Positions 7,688 to 15,963 of a stretch of 64,000 nt of DNA are shown one piece after another. The first letter of the stretch is position 1. Each line of letters opens with the position of its first letter. The DNA comes from an uncultured Oscillospiraceae bacterium (GTDB lineage: Bacteria > Bacillota > Clostridia > Oscillospirales > JAAYXM01). A model generated the notes under the pieces. The model was not told the origin of the DNA and searched no databases. It worked only from the letters and a program-made list of their open reading frames with translations. The position numbers and the translations under genes are program-made. The stretch spans positions 1-64,000 of the forward strand of contig CAKUEM010000003.1 in assembly GCA_934646115.1 (NCBI GenBank). The letters are read 5' to 3'.

Positions 7688-8722
7688 ATGAAGGAAAAAT
7701 ATTATTGTGGGCTTGATCTTGTAAAGCTGTTTTGCGCAATTTTGGTTGTGTGCATTCATACCGAGCCGTTTCTCTCTGTCAGCCCGGCGCTGAATTCGCT
7801 CACGGTGAATTATCTCTGCCGCGTGGCGGTGCCGTTCTTTTTTATCTCGTCCGGATTTCTGGCGTTTCGCAAGAATGGGCGCGGCGTGTGCGGTTATATT
7901 AAAAAGCTTCTGAAATTATATCTCATCTGGTCTGTCGTTTATTTCCCGCTTACCATGCGAGTCATGAAGTGGGCTTACGGCGCGGGCGGCATGGACGCTG
8001 CGCTGCGCGTGCTGCTCAACTGGGCGAAGAACATGATTTTTTCCGCGGGGTATGGCGTTTTGTGGTATCTGCCGGCAACGATCGTGGCGGTCGGTATCGT
8101 TTGGCTGCTGCAAAAATGGGGGCTGCGTTTGCGCGGCGTGATCTGCGTGGGGGCGCTGCTTTATTGCGTGGGGCTTTTGGGGCAAAGTTATTTTGGCCTG
8201 ATCACCCCGCTGCGCGCGTATCCTGCGTTATGGAATGCGCTGCGGGCGGTTTATCACCTGATCGGCACCACGCGAAACGGCGTGTTTGAGGGCGTGATCT
8301 TCATCGCGCTTGGTGCGCAGCTCGCGCAGAGTGGGCGGCGTATTCCGCTGCGGCGCGCGCTTTTTGGGTTTGCGGTTTCAATGCTCGCGCTGCTGGGCGA
8401 GATCGCACTGGTCACGTGGCTCGAATGGAAGCTTGCCTATGACATGTATCTGATGCTGGTTCCGAGCGTGCTTTTCCTGATGCTTGCTGCGCTGAACATG
8501 CCTGATTTCAATGTGCGCCTGTGCAAGACGCTGCGTCCGTATATTGCGCTGATTTATTTTTCACATATGCTGTTTGTGGAGCTATGGCGGCTTACGCCGC
8601 TGCGAGAGGCGAATTCGCTGCTCTTTTTTGGGGCAACGCTCGCCGGCACAGTGGCGTTTGATACGCTCATCATACGGCTATCCCGCACGCGGCGGTTCGC
8701 CTTTTTAAACAATCTGTTTTAG
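7688..8722 (+). CDS. Acyltransferase family 3, first gene of the polysaccharide operon
   Basis: 344 aa. ATG 7688 follows RBS gaggagg (7678-7684). The N-terminus GLDLVKLFCAILVVCIHT has the family His in helix 1, and about ten hydrophobic helices follow. It resembles membrane acyltransferases (WecH/OafA-like membrane part) that acylate surface polysaccharides. It is the first gene behind the cyclic-di-GMP riboswitch; the flippase gene follows after 16 bp. Confidence 0.87.
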   Translation: MKEKYYCGLDLVKLFCAILVVCIHTEPFLSVSPALNSLTVNYLCRVAVPFFFISSGFLAFRKNGRGVCGYIKKLLKLYLIWSVVYFPLTMRVMKWAYGAGGMDAALRVLLNWAKNMIFSAGYGVLWYLPATIVAVGIVWLLQKWGLRLRGVICVGALLYCVGLLGQSYFGLITPLRAYPALWNALRAVYHLIGTTRNGVFEGVIFIALGAQLAQSGRRIPLRRALFGFAVSMLALLGEIALVTWLEWKLAYDMYLMLVPSVLFLMLAALNMPDFNVRLCKTLRPYIALIYFSHMLFVELWRLTPLREANSLLFFGATLAGTVAFDTLIIRLSRTRRFAFLNNLF

Positions 8723-8738
8723 GAGGATTGCATCCGGC

Positions 8739-10265
8739 ATGCTGCGCACACACGCGAAGAAGATTAAATTCAACTTAATATCCGCTGTGCTCTGCCAGGT
8801 GGTCACGATCGCGATCGGATTTATTTTGCCGCGACTGTACCTTGAGAATTTCGGCTCGACGGTCAATGGCGTGCTGTCTACGATCAAGCAGATTTTTACG
8901 TATCTTTGTCTGCTTGAGGCGGGCATCGGGCTTGCAACCGCGCAGGCGCTGCTTAAACCGGTCGCGCAGAGTGATTATGCAAGCGTAAACGGAATTTTAA
9001 GCGCAACCAAGCGGCATTATGAAAAAACCGGCGTAATTTATGCGCTTTCCGTGCTTGCGATCGCGCTGTTTTACGGGTTTGCGGTTGATACCGGGCTTGC
9101 GCCGTATACAGTGATCGCGCTGGTGCTGCTCAACGGGATTCCTTCCTTGGTCACGTTTTTTGTGCAGGGGAAATATCAGATCCTGATGGAAACAGACGGG
9201 CGGCAGTATGTGATCACCAATTCGCAGATCGCGCTTCAAATTGTAAGTGGTTTTGGCAAGATCGCAGTGCTGCTGCTGACGGATAATTTAATTCTGGTGC
9301 AGGCGTCATATTGCCTGTTCGCGGTGTTGCAGCTTTTGTATCTCACGGTTTACGCGCGGCGAACATATCGCTGGCTGGATCTTCGCGTTGCGCCGGATAC
9401 CCGCGCGATCGCGCAGAAAAATTCTGTGCTTGTGCATCAGATCTCTTCAATGATTTTTAATAATACAGACATTTTGCTGCTTTCGTTTCTTTGCGATTTC
9501 CGCGTGGTCAGCGTGTATTATATCTATAATTTGTTTTTTTCGCAGGTCGAGCTGTTTGTGAGCGGGCTTGCCAAGGGGCTTCATTTCGCGCTGGGACAGC
9601 TGTTTTCGGTGGATCGCGCGCGCTTTCTTGAGAAATTTTCGGTATATGAGATGTGCTATATCGCGGTGAATTTTGCGATATATACGCTGATGTGCGTATT
9701 CTTGCTGCCGGTTATTCAAATTTATACGGGCGGGATCTCGGATGCGAATTATATTAACCCGCTGCTGCTGTTTTTGTTTGTACTCGCAAAGCTGTTTCAT
9801 TGCGGCAAGCTGCCGGTCAACCAGGTGGTGGAATATTCCGGGCATTTTTCGAATACCGCGTGGCAGGCGGTTTCGGAAATGGTGATCAACATTACGGTTT
9901 CTGTCGTTTGCATCCTGCGCTGGGGCATTTGCGGCGCATTGATCGGAACGATCGCGGCGCTTGTGTTCCGAGCAGTCGCGATTATCGACTTTTCCAACCG
10001 CAAGATCCTGCGCCGCAGTGTTTGGAATACATATGCGCTGTGGCTCATTAACGGCGCGGTGTTTACCGCGATCTTTCTGATTTTCGGCACGACGTATTTT
10101 TGCGATTTGCGGTTTGGCGCGCTCCTTTGGCGCGGCGTGCTGCATGCGCTTTGGATCGTTCCGCTTTATTTGACGGCGAATTTGGCGCTTCAGCCGAAGC
10201 GCGCGCGGCTGCTGCTGCAGATGTTGAAACGAAAGGAGAAGATACATGAGCCAGTGCATAAATAA
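8739..10265 (+). CDS. Wzx-type polysaccharide flippase (MVF/MATE-like superfamily)
   Basis: 508 aa with 12-14 hydrophobic segments. The N-terminus KKIKFNLISAVLCQVVTIAI, ending the first helix near FILPRLYLENFG, is the pattern of oligosaccharide flippases in Bacillota capsule and EPS loci. It would move the lipid-linked repeat unit from the inner to the outer face of the membrane. The RBS is aggagg (8722-8727), and the acetyltransferase gene starts 20 bp before its stop. Confidence 0.88.
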   Translation: MLRTHAKKIKFNLISAVLCQVVTIAIGFILPRLYLENFGSTVNGVLSTIKQIFTYLCLLEAGIGLATAQALLKPVAQSDYASVNGILSATKRHYEKTGVIYALSVLAIALFYGFAVDTGLAPYTVIALVLLNGIPSLVTFFVQGKYQILMETDGRQYVITNSQIALQIVSGFGKIAVLLLTDNLILVQASYCLFAVLQLLYLTVYARRTYRWLDLRVAPDTRAIAQKNSVLVHQISSMIFNNTDILLLSFLCDFRVVSVYYIYNLFFSQVELFVSGLAKGLHFALGQLFSVDRARFLEKFSVYEMCYIAVNFAIYTLMCVFLLPVIQIYTGGISDANYINPLLLFLFVLAKLFHCGKLPVNQVVEYSGHFSNTAWQAVSEMVINITVSVVCILRWGICGALIGTIAALVFRAVAIIDFSNRKILRRSVWNTYALWLINGAVFTAIFLIFGTTYFCDLRFGALLWRGVLHALWIVPLYLTANLALQPKRARLLLQMLKRKEKIHEPVHK

Positions 10266-10776
10266 AGACCTGTATCGCTGGTATGGCGATGCGGGCGAGG
10301 ATCTTCTGCATCGTTTATTTCGCCCGGGGGAACTGAAATTTTTACTTGCGCTTCGCAAGGCGCAGAAGAGCAAAAATCCGTTTGTGCAGCTGCGCCTTCG
10401 CCGCCTGTCTGCCAAGACCGGGATCCAGATCCGCCCGCGTACAAGCATTGGCGAGGGGCTTTATATCGGTCATACCGGGCGGCTGATCATTAATCCGGAG
10501 GCGAAGCTCGGGCGCAATGTCAACTTGGCGACCGGTGTAACGATCGGGCAGGAAAACCGTGGCGCGCGAAAAGGCAACCCCACGATTGGCGACGAGGTGT
10601 GGATCGGGACGAACGCGGTGATCGTTGGCAATATCACGATCGGAAATGACGTGCTGATCGCGCCGCTCTCTTTTGTTAACTTTGACGTTCCGGATCATAG
10701 CATCGTGCTGGGAAATCCGGCGCGGATCATTCCACGCGCACATGCGACCGAGGGATATATTGAAAATAAGGTTTGA
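10246..10776 (+). CDS. Hexapeptide-repeat O-acetyltransferase (serine acetyltransferase-like)
   Basis: 176 aa. After a helical N-terminal part, left-handed beta-helix hexapeptides run from about residue 65 (GIQIRPRTSIGEGLYIGH) to about 165 (IVLGNPARII). The sequence HTGRLIINPEAKLGRNVNLA and the GVTIGQENRG turn are those of CysE-like enzymes used in EPS loci to acetylate sugars. It uses acetyl-CoA in the cytoplasm. RBS aaaggagaag overlaps the flippase end. A serine O-acetyltransferase for cysteine synthesis is less likely given the neighbours. Confidence 0.85.
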   Translation: MSQCINKDLYRWYGDAGEDLLHRLFRPGELKFLLALRKAQKSKNPFVQLRLRRLSAKTGIQIRPRTSIGEGLYIGHTGRLIINPEAKLGRNVNLATGVTIGQENRGARKGNPTIGDEVWIGTNAVIVGNITIGNDVLIAPLSFVNFDVPDHSIVLGNPARIIPRAHATEGYIENKV

Positions 10777-10781
10777 AGAAT

Positions 10782-11519
10782 ATGAGTATACCAAAAAAAA
10801 TTCATTATTGCTGGTTTGGAAACGCACCGCTGCCCCGGTCGGCGGAGCGATGCATCGCCTCGTGGCGGAAGCATTGCCCGGAGTATGAGATCATCCGCTG
10901 GGACGAGAGTAATTTGGATTTGAAAGAAAATTTATATGCATCACAGGCGTATGAAGCGAAAAAATGGGCGTTTGTCAGCGATTATTTTCGCCTAAAGATC
11001 GTTTATGAGCAGGGCGGCGTGTATCTCGATACCGATGTAGAGCTGCTTTGCAGCTTAGATGCGCTGACTGAACAGTACGACGGTTTTTTCGGCTATGAAA
11101 ACGATACGATGATCGCAACCGGGCTGGGCTTTGGCGCGACGGCGGGGAATCGATTCGTGCAGGCGATGCTGGAAGCGTATCGGGATATCCCGTTTACACT
11201 TGGCGAAAACCAATATGACGAAACGCCGTGCCCGCGGCGCAATACCGACGCGCTCCTGCGCCTGGGGCTTGACCCGGCGATCAAAAATCAGGTGATCGAC
11301 CGCGTGTGTTTTTTAGAGGAGAACGTGCTTTGCCCGCTCAGCTTCTTCACCGGGAAGAAGAATATTACAGAAAAAACGATTTCCATCCATCATTATAACT
11401 CCTCGTGGTGCAGTGATGTGACGCGGCGCACGAAGCGCCTGAAACGCTTGATCGGCGTGAAAAACTATGACTTTCTTTATGGAAAGTTCTTGCATAAATC
11501 GAAAAGGTGGGAATGGTAG
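10782..11519 (+). CDS. GT32-like glycosyltransferase (DXD sugar-binding region)
   Basis: 245 aa. ATG 10782 gives the family start MSIPKKIHYCWFG; an in-frame TTG nine bases earlier is less likely. The DxD motif is in GGVYLDTDVELL, and the IPKKIHYCWFG and FRLKIVYEQGG segments mark the capsular polysaccharide synthesis/OCH1-like family. It transfers a sugar, often mannose or galactose-type, on the cytoplasmic side. The gene follows the acetyltransferase by 5 bp. Confidence 0.87.
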   Translation: MSIPKKIHYCWFGNAPLPRSAERCIASWRKHCPEYEIIRWDESNLDLKENLYASQAYEAKKWAFVSDYFRLKIVYEQGGVYLDTDVELLCSLDALTEQYDGFFGYENDTMIATGLGFGATAGNRFVQAMLEAYRDIPFTLGENQYDETPCPRRNTDALLRLGLDPAIKNQVIDRVCFLEENVLCPLSFFTGKKNITEKTISIHHYNSSWCSDVTRRTKRLKRLIGVKNYDFLYGKFLHKSKRWEW

Positions 11520-12199
11520 TGCCTTATTTGGAGTATGAATTGGTGGATCGGCGGACCGCCAAGCGCATGGAGGGAATATTAGAGAAGTCTTACGCCACCT
11601 ATTGGAAGAAAAAACGGATATTCGACGTGATCGTTACCGGGCTTATGCTGATCGTTTTGATCCTCCCGATGCTATTGATCGGGCTGATCATCTGGATAGA
11701 CGACCCGCACGGCAGCCCGATTTACCGGCAAGTGCGCGTGGGGCGGCACGGCGAGACGTTTTTTATGTATAAATTCCGCTCGATGTATGTGGATGCAGAC
11801 GCGAGAAAAAACGAGCTGCTTGCGCACAATGAAATGGACGGTCCGGTATTTAAAATGAAAGACGATCCGCGTATCACGCGGGTGGGCAGTTGGATCCGCA
11901 AATGCTCGATCGATGAGCTGCCGCAGTTATTTAACGTTTTTGTTGGGAATATGAGTCTGGTCGGTCCGCGGCCGCCGCTTCCGGAGGAGGTGCTGGAATA
12001 TACGGATTACGAAAAGCTTCGGCTTCTTGTGACGCCCGGTATTACCTGCACCTGGCAGATCGCGCCGCATCGAAACGACATTTCGTTTGAGAAATGGATC
12101 GAGATGGATCTTACATACATTGAAACGCGCACCACATGGCAGGATATTCAAATTATCTGTAAAACCCCGCTTGCCATGCTGAAGGCGACCGGCAGATAG
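11519..12199 (+). CDS. Undecaprenyl-phosphate sugar-1-phosphate transferase (initiating enzyme, PHPT family)
   Basis: About 226 aa. GTG 11519 (overlapping the previous stop TAG by one base) has the best RBS spacing (aggtgg 11505-11510); ATG 11513 and GTG 11507 are alternatives. One N-terminal membrane hairpin (IFDVIVTGLMLIVLILPML) is followed by the catalytic domain with YKFRSMYVDAD, CSIDELPQLFNV and MSLVGPRPP. It loads the first sugar phosphate onto undecaprenyl phosphate and so commits carbon to the polymer. It is the short monotopic form (EpsL/WcaJ C-terminal type). Confidence 0.9.
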   Translation: MPYLEYELVDRRTAKRMEGILEKSYATYWKKKRIFDVIVTGLMLIVLILPMLLIGLIIWIDDPHGSPIYRQVRVGRHGETFFMYKFRSMYVDADARKNELLAHNEMDGPVFKMKDDPRITRVGSWIRKCSIDELPQLFNVFVGNMSLVGPRPPLPEEVLEYTDYEKLRLLVTPGITCTWQIAPHRNDISFEKWIEMDLTYIETRTTWQDIQIICKTPLAMLKATGR

Positions 12200-12207
12200 G
12201 AGATCAT

Positions 12208-13356
12208 ATGAATATTGCTATGCTTGGGCATAAGGCGATCCCATCCACGCGCGGCGGGATCGAGACTGTGCTGACAAATTTATGCCCGCTTCTGGTGCAG
12301 CGCGGCGCAGCAGTGACCTGCTATAATCGTTCGGCAGATCAGGTCGCGCCGGAGTTTTTGCCAGAGATTCAGAACAAAAGATTTCGCGGTGTGCGGCTGA
12401 AAAAAGCGCGCACGCTGCCGATGCGGGGCGTATCCGCCATGCTTGCGTCTTTTACCGCGGCGATCGCGTGTGCATTTTCGCGCTATGACGTGGTGCATTT
12501 CCATGCGGAGGGTCCGTGCGCCGCGATGTTTTTGCCAAAGCTATTTGGGAAAAAATGCGTGGCGACTGTGCATGGGCTGGACTGGCAGCGTGAGAAATGG
12601 GGGCATGGTCTTGGCTCGAAATACATTCATTTTGGCGAAAAAATGCTGGCGCGGCATGCCGATGCGGTGATCGTGCTCAGCGAGAGCGCGCGCGAATATT
12701 TTGCGCAGACCTATCAGAGAGAAACGGTTGTGATCCCGAATGGGATCGCGCGCCCGACGCGCCTTGAGGCGGATCTGATTCAAAAACGGTTTGGGTTGAG
12801 CCGCGAGTCATATTTATGCCTGGCGTCGCGCCTGACCGAGGAAAAGGGCGTGCATTATCTGATCGATGCGTTCCGCAGGATCGATACGGAAAAGAAGCTT
12901 GTGATCTGCGGGGACAGCAGCGATACCGACGCGTACGTTGCGCGGCTTCGCGAGATGGCGCAGGGCGATCCGCGCATTCTATTCACCGGGTTTCTTTCCG
13001 GCGATGTACTTGCGGAAATATACAGCAATGCGTATCTGGTGTGTCTGCCCTCTAACATTGAAGGAATGTCGCTCAGCCTGCTCGAGGCGCTTGCGTATGG
13101 AAATGCGGTCGTCTGCTCGGATATTCCTGAAAATACGAGCGTGTGCGGCGAATATGCGCTGACGTTTCGGAAGGGCGATGCAGACGATCTGCGCGATAAG
13201 CTGGAATATTTACTGCAACATGAGGAGATAAAAAACGCGTATCAAAGCCGCGCGGCGGATTATATTTGCGGACGCTTTTCCTGGGAGAGCACCGCAGACG
13301 CAACGCTGGCGCTTTATCAAACGCTGCTGCAAGGCGGAAAGGAGACGGGCCAATGA
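12208..13356 (+). CDS. Glycosyltransferase family 4 (GT-B)
   Basis: 382 aa. It starts MNIAMLGHKAIPSTRGGIET, a glycine-rich acceptor loop typical of GT4 enzymes such as Cps2T/WchF rhamnosyl- and other EPS transferases. The C-terminal half carries LASRLTEEKGVHYLIDAF and the nucleotide-sugar motif EGMSLSLLEALAYG (E-x7-E). It acts in the cytoplasm on the lipid-linked acceptor. The next gene overlaps by 4 bp. Confidence 0.9.
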   Translation: MNIAMLGHKAIPSTRGGIETVLTNLCPLLVQRGAAVTCYNRSADQVAPEFLPEIQNKRFRGVRLKKARTLPMRGVSAMLASFTAAIACAFSRYDVVHFHAEGPCAAMFLPKLFGKKCVATVHGLDWQREKWGHGLGSKYIHFGEKMLARHADAVIVLSESAREYFAQTYQRETVVIPNGIARPTRLEADLIQKRFGLSRESYLCLASRLTEEKGVHYLIDAFRRIDTEKKLVICGDSSDTDAYVARLREMAQGDPRILFTGFLSGDVLAEIYSNAYLVCLPSNIEGMSLSLLEALAYGNAVVCSDIPENTSVCGEYALTFRKGDADDLRDKLEYLLQHEEIKNAYQSRAADYICGRFSWESTADATLALYQTLLQGGKETGQ

Positions 13357-14567
13357 CCGGAAATTATGATTCTATCTGGGAAAATATTTGCAAAGCGCTG
13401 GAAAAGGTGCTTCCGGCAGAGAGCTATGAGGTTTGGAAGCAGGCGTTTTCCCTGTTGAAGCACAAGGGGAGCAATTTCGTGTTTTTCTGCACCGATGAAG
13501 TGCGCGGTAAGACATTTTTAGAATGCTACCAGCGCGAGGTTTATGCGGCGGTTTGCACGGTCAGCGCGCAGCTTGCAAGCGTGAAATATCGTTTTGCGGC
13601 AGGAGACAAGAAAAAGCGCAAACGCGCGGCGGGTTATCGTCACGGAATAAAAAGCGTTGTGGCGTCGCTCATATGCTTGCTTTTCGCAACGATTTTTGCG
13701 ATCGTCGGCATCAATTATGTTGCCAATTTGCATTTTAAAGAGAATTTTTATTCGGTTAGCGCAAATCGCGCCTATGATAATTTCAGAATCGTTCAGATCT
13801 CTGATCTGCACAGCACATCATATGGCAAGAATAATGAGAAGCTGACCGAGCGGCTTGCTGCGCTGAAGCCGGACCTGATCATGATGACCGGCGATTGCCT
13901 GGATATAAACGGCTCAGAGGACGAGATGATGGCGCTTTGCAAGACGCTTTCTGAGCTTGCGCCGACATATTATATTTACGGCAACAACGAATGTCAGCGC
14001 GCGTTCGATTGCGATATGACGCTGGAGGTGCTGGATGAAAAGCTTGGCGTATCCAACGACAAGCGCGACCCGAAAAAGCTGTATGCCGCAGACAACGGGC
14101 TGCGGGCAAAGCTGGAATCTGCCGGCGTGCGTGTGTTGTTTAACGAATCGGATATGGTGGAAACCAAGAAAACGCGGGTGAAAATTTTTGGAACACTGAC
14201 GTCGAACCCATCGGCGTTTTGGCCGTATGCGGGCGAGGCGTTCAACGAATTTTTAAACAGCGAGGAAGATGTGGTGAAAGTTTTTCTCTGCCACGAGCCG
14301 CTGCTTTTTGAAACGCTTTCGGAAAAGACATGGGGCGATCTTGCGCTGTGCGGTGATACGCATGGGGGCATAGTGCGGCTGCCGGGGACGGGCGCGGTGT
14401 ATTCGCGCAATTTCGGGATGTTCCCGGAACGGAACAATCACTTGATTTACGGGAAATATCAGGTGGGCGAAACCGATGTGATCGTAAGCTCGGGGCTAAC
14501 GAACCGCGGATGGATCCGCATTTCCAATCAGCCGGAGCTTGCTGTGATCGATGTGAATAAATATTAA
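13353..14567 (+). CDS. Membrane metallophosphoesterase with an N-terminal DnaA domain I-like module
   Basis: 404 aa; ATG 13353 overlaps the preceding stop. Residues about 4-70 align by eye with DnaA domain I: SIWENICKALEKVL, a conserved Trp in ESYEVWKQAF, then beta and helix segments up to CYQREVYAAV. A basic stretch (KKRKRAAGYR) and one membrane helix (about 95-118) follow. The phosphoesterase domain has D151 and H153 (ISDLH), D181 (MTGDC), GNNE at 210-213, H314 (CHEP) and H337 (GDTHGG), a complete YkuE-like binuclear metal site facing outside. The role in the EPS locus is unknown; a lipid-phosphate or sugar-phosphate substrate is possible. Confidence 0.75.
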   Translation: MTGNYDSIWENICKALEKVLPAESYEVWKQAFSLLKHKGSNFVFFCTDEVRGKTFLECYQREVYAAVCTVSAQLASVKYRFAAGDKKKRKRAAGYRHGIKSVVASLICLLFATIFAIVGINYVANLHFKENFYSVSANRAYDNFRIVQISDLHSTSYGKNNEKLTERLAALKPDLIMMTGDCLDINGSEDEMMALCKTLSELAPTYYIYGNNECQRAFDCDMTLEVLDEKLGVSNDKRDPKKLYAADNGLRAKLESAGVRVLFNESDMVETKKTRVKIFGTLTSNPSAFWPYAGEAFNEFLNSEEDVVKVFLCHEPLLFETLSEKTWGDLALCGDTHGGIVRLPGTGAVYSRNFGMFPERNNHLIYGKYQVGETDVIVSSGLTNRGWIRISNQPELAVIDVNKY

Positions 14568-14585
14568 CGAAGGGAGTGACTGCCG

Positions 14586-15962
14586 GTGATGTTCAAACTT
14601 GTTCAGTTTGCCGTTTTTGCGGTGACAGCGTTTTGTTTGCTGTTTGCGGGGATTCGGCTTGCAAAGCTTGCGCGCAACCAGATAAAGAGCAAAACGAAGG
14701 CGCAGCTGCGCAGGGCAAAGCTTGTGCGCTTTGATGCGCTCGCGCTCGCGCTGGTATTTGCTTTTGTATATACTGTTTTCCTGTATTTTGAAACGGAAAA
14801 ACAGTCGTCTGCGGTGATCAGCTTAAATTATGCGGAAGCCTCGCAGGGGCAGAATGTAAACGGGACCCGGTATAATATGGGCGAGATCATCTGCGACGAG
14901 GTGCTTGCGCGCACGATCGAAAAGGGCGGAATGACCGACATTTCGGTGGAGGATTTAAAACGCTGTGTGAGCGTGAGTCCTCTGATCCAGGGGAACGCTT
15001 ATTCAAAAGACGCATATCATATTTCAACCGAGTTCGTTCTCTCGTATCAGGGGAGCGGGAAGCTTACAAAATACCCGTCGGATACCGTGGCGCAGCTGCT
15101 TTGCAACTCCTATCGTGATTATTACTTTGATCAATACGTCAATGATTTTGATATTTCGCTCGACGGCTATGACGAAATGCTCAAGCAGCTGGATTATATC
15201 GACGCGACAACGCTTTTAAGCAAAAAAGCAAACAAGATTTTTAATTACCTTTGCGGATTGCAAAGTAAAAACTCTTCGTTTGTTTCTTCAAATGGAACAA
15301 CGTTTGCGTCGGTCAGCGCAAAGGTACATAACTTAAACGCCGCGCAAATCAACGAAACGTTGTTCTCATACGTGCTGCAAAACGGAATTTCCAAAAACAC
15401 GCAGCAGCTTTTAAAACGCTATCAATATGCCAATGTGAGCGCGAGCTTTGATAAGCAGGAAATGGATCAGTCTTACAAGACAACGAATAACGCCATTGCG
15501 AAATATGACAAGGACATGGCGCGCGTTGTGCTGGTGCCGACGTGGGACAACGACGGCAAGTATTATATGGGGCGCACGAAGGTCGGAATCGATACGCTCT
15601 CGGTGCAGTCGGTGGGGTTCAGCGAAAAGATCGCGGAAATCGAAAAAGGCATTCAGGATAACAGCTTAAAGCTTGCAAAATTCGGCGCGGCGGTCAACAA
15701 CACGCCTGCAAGCCGGGAATATGCCGACGGGCTGATCGAGAATGTTCAGAAGTCGCTGAAGACGCTGGCAGAAGAGGCGCGCGCGATCGGGCGCGAGTAT
15801 TATTCCAATCAGATGAATCAGTGCATTTCGGCAACGGTTTATAAAGTCAGCCTGTCTTCGCAATACAAAACGATCCTCTTAGTTTTTGTATGCGCGTATC
15901 TTGCCATGCTGGCGCTGAAAACCGCAAATGAGATCGCCAGGGAAGGGAGAACAGGGGGTTAA
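14586..15962 (+). CDS. Wzz-like chain-length/EPS membrane protein, divergent
   Basis: 458 aa. GTG 14586 is 9 nt from RBS agggag; ATG 14589 is the alternative. Membrane helices lie at about 5-24, 48-68 and near the C-terminus (TILLVFVCAYLAMLALKTA), bracketing a long extracellular region with coiled-coil character. This two-helix-plus-loop layout is that of polysaccharide co-polymerases (Wzz/Lyz family), although no clear Pro-rich motif is seen. It has no kinase (CpsD) domain. Its neighbour downstream shares the layout, so the two may form a mixed complex. Confidence 0.6.
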   Translation: MMFKLVQFAVFAVTAFCLLFAGIRLAKLARNQIKSKTKAQLRRAKLVRFDALALALVFAFVYTVFLYFETEKQSSAVISLNYAEASQGQNVNGTRYNMGEIICDEVLARTIEKGGMTDISVEDLKRCVSVSPLIQGNAYSKDAYHISTEFVLSYQGSGKLTKYPSDTVAQLLCNSYRDYYFDQYVNDFDISLDGYDEMLKQLDYIDATTLLSKKANKIFNYLCGLQSKNSSFVSSNGTTFASVSAKVHNLNAAQINETLFSYVLQNGISKNTQQLLKRYQYANVSASFDKQEMDQSYKTTNNAIAKYDKDMARVVLVPTWDNDGKYYMGRTKVGIDTLSVQSVGFSEKIAEIEKGIQDNSLKLAKFGAAVNNTPASREYADGLIENVQKSLKTLAEEARAIGREYYSNQMNQCISATVYKVSLSSQYKTILLVFVCAYLAMLALKTANEIAREGRTGG

Positions 15963-15963
15963 T

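Noticed and set aside
9447..10448. 333-codon minus-strand frame across the flippase and acetyltransferase genes
   Set aside because: Basic, low-complexity translation (Arg, Gln, His) without any domain; opposite to two well-supported genes.
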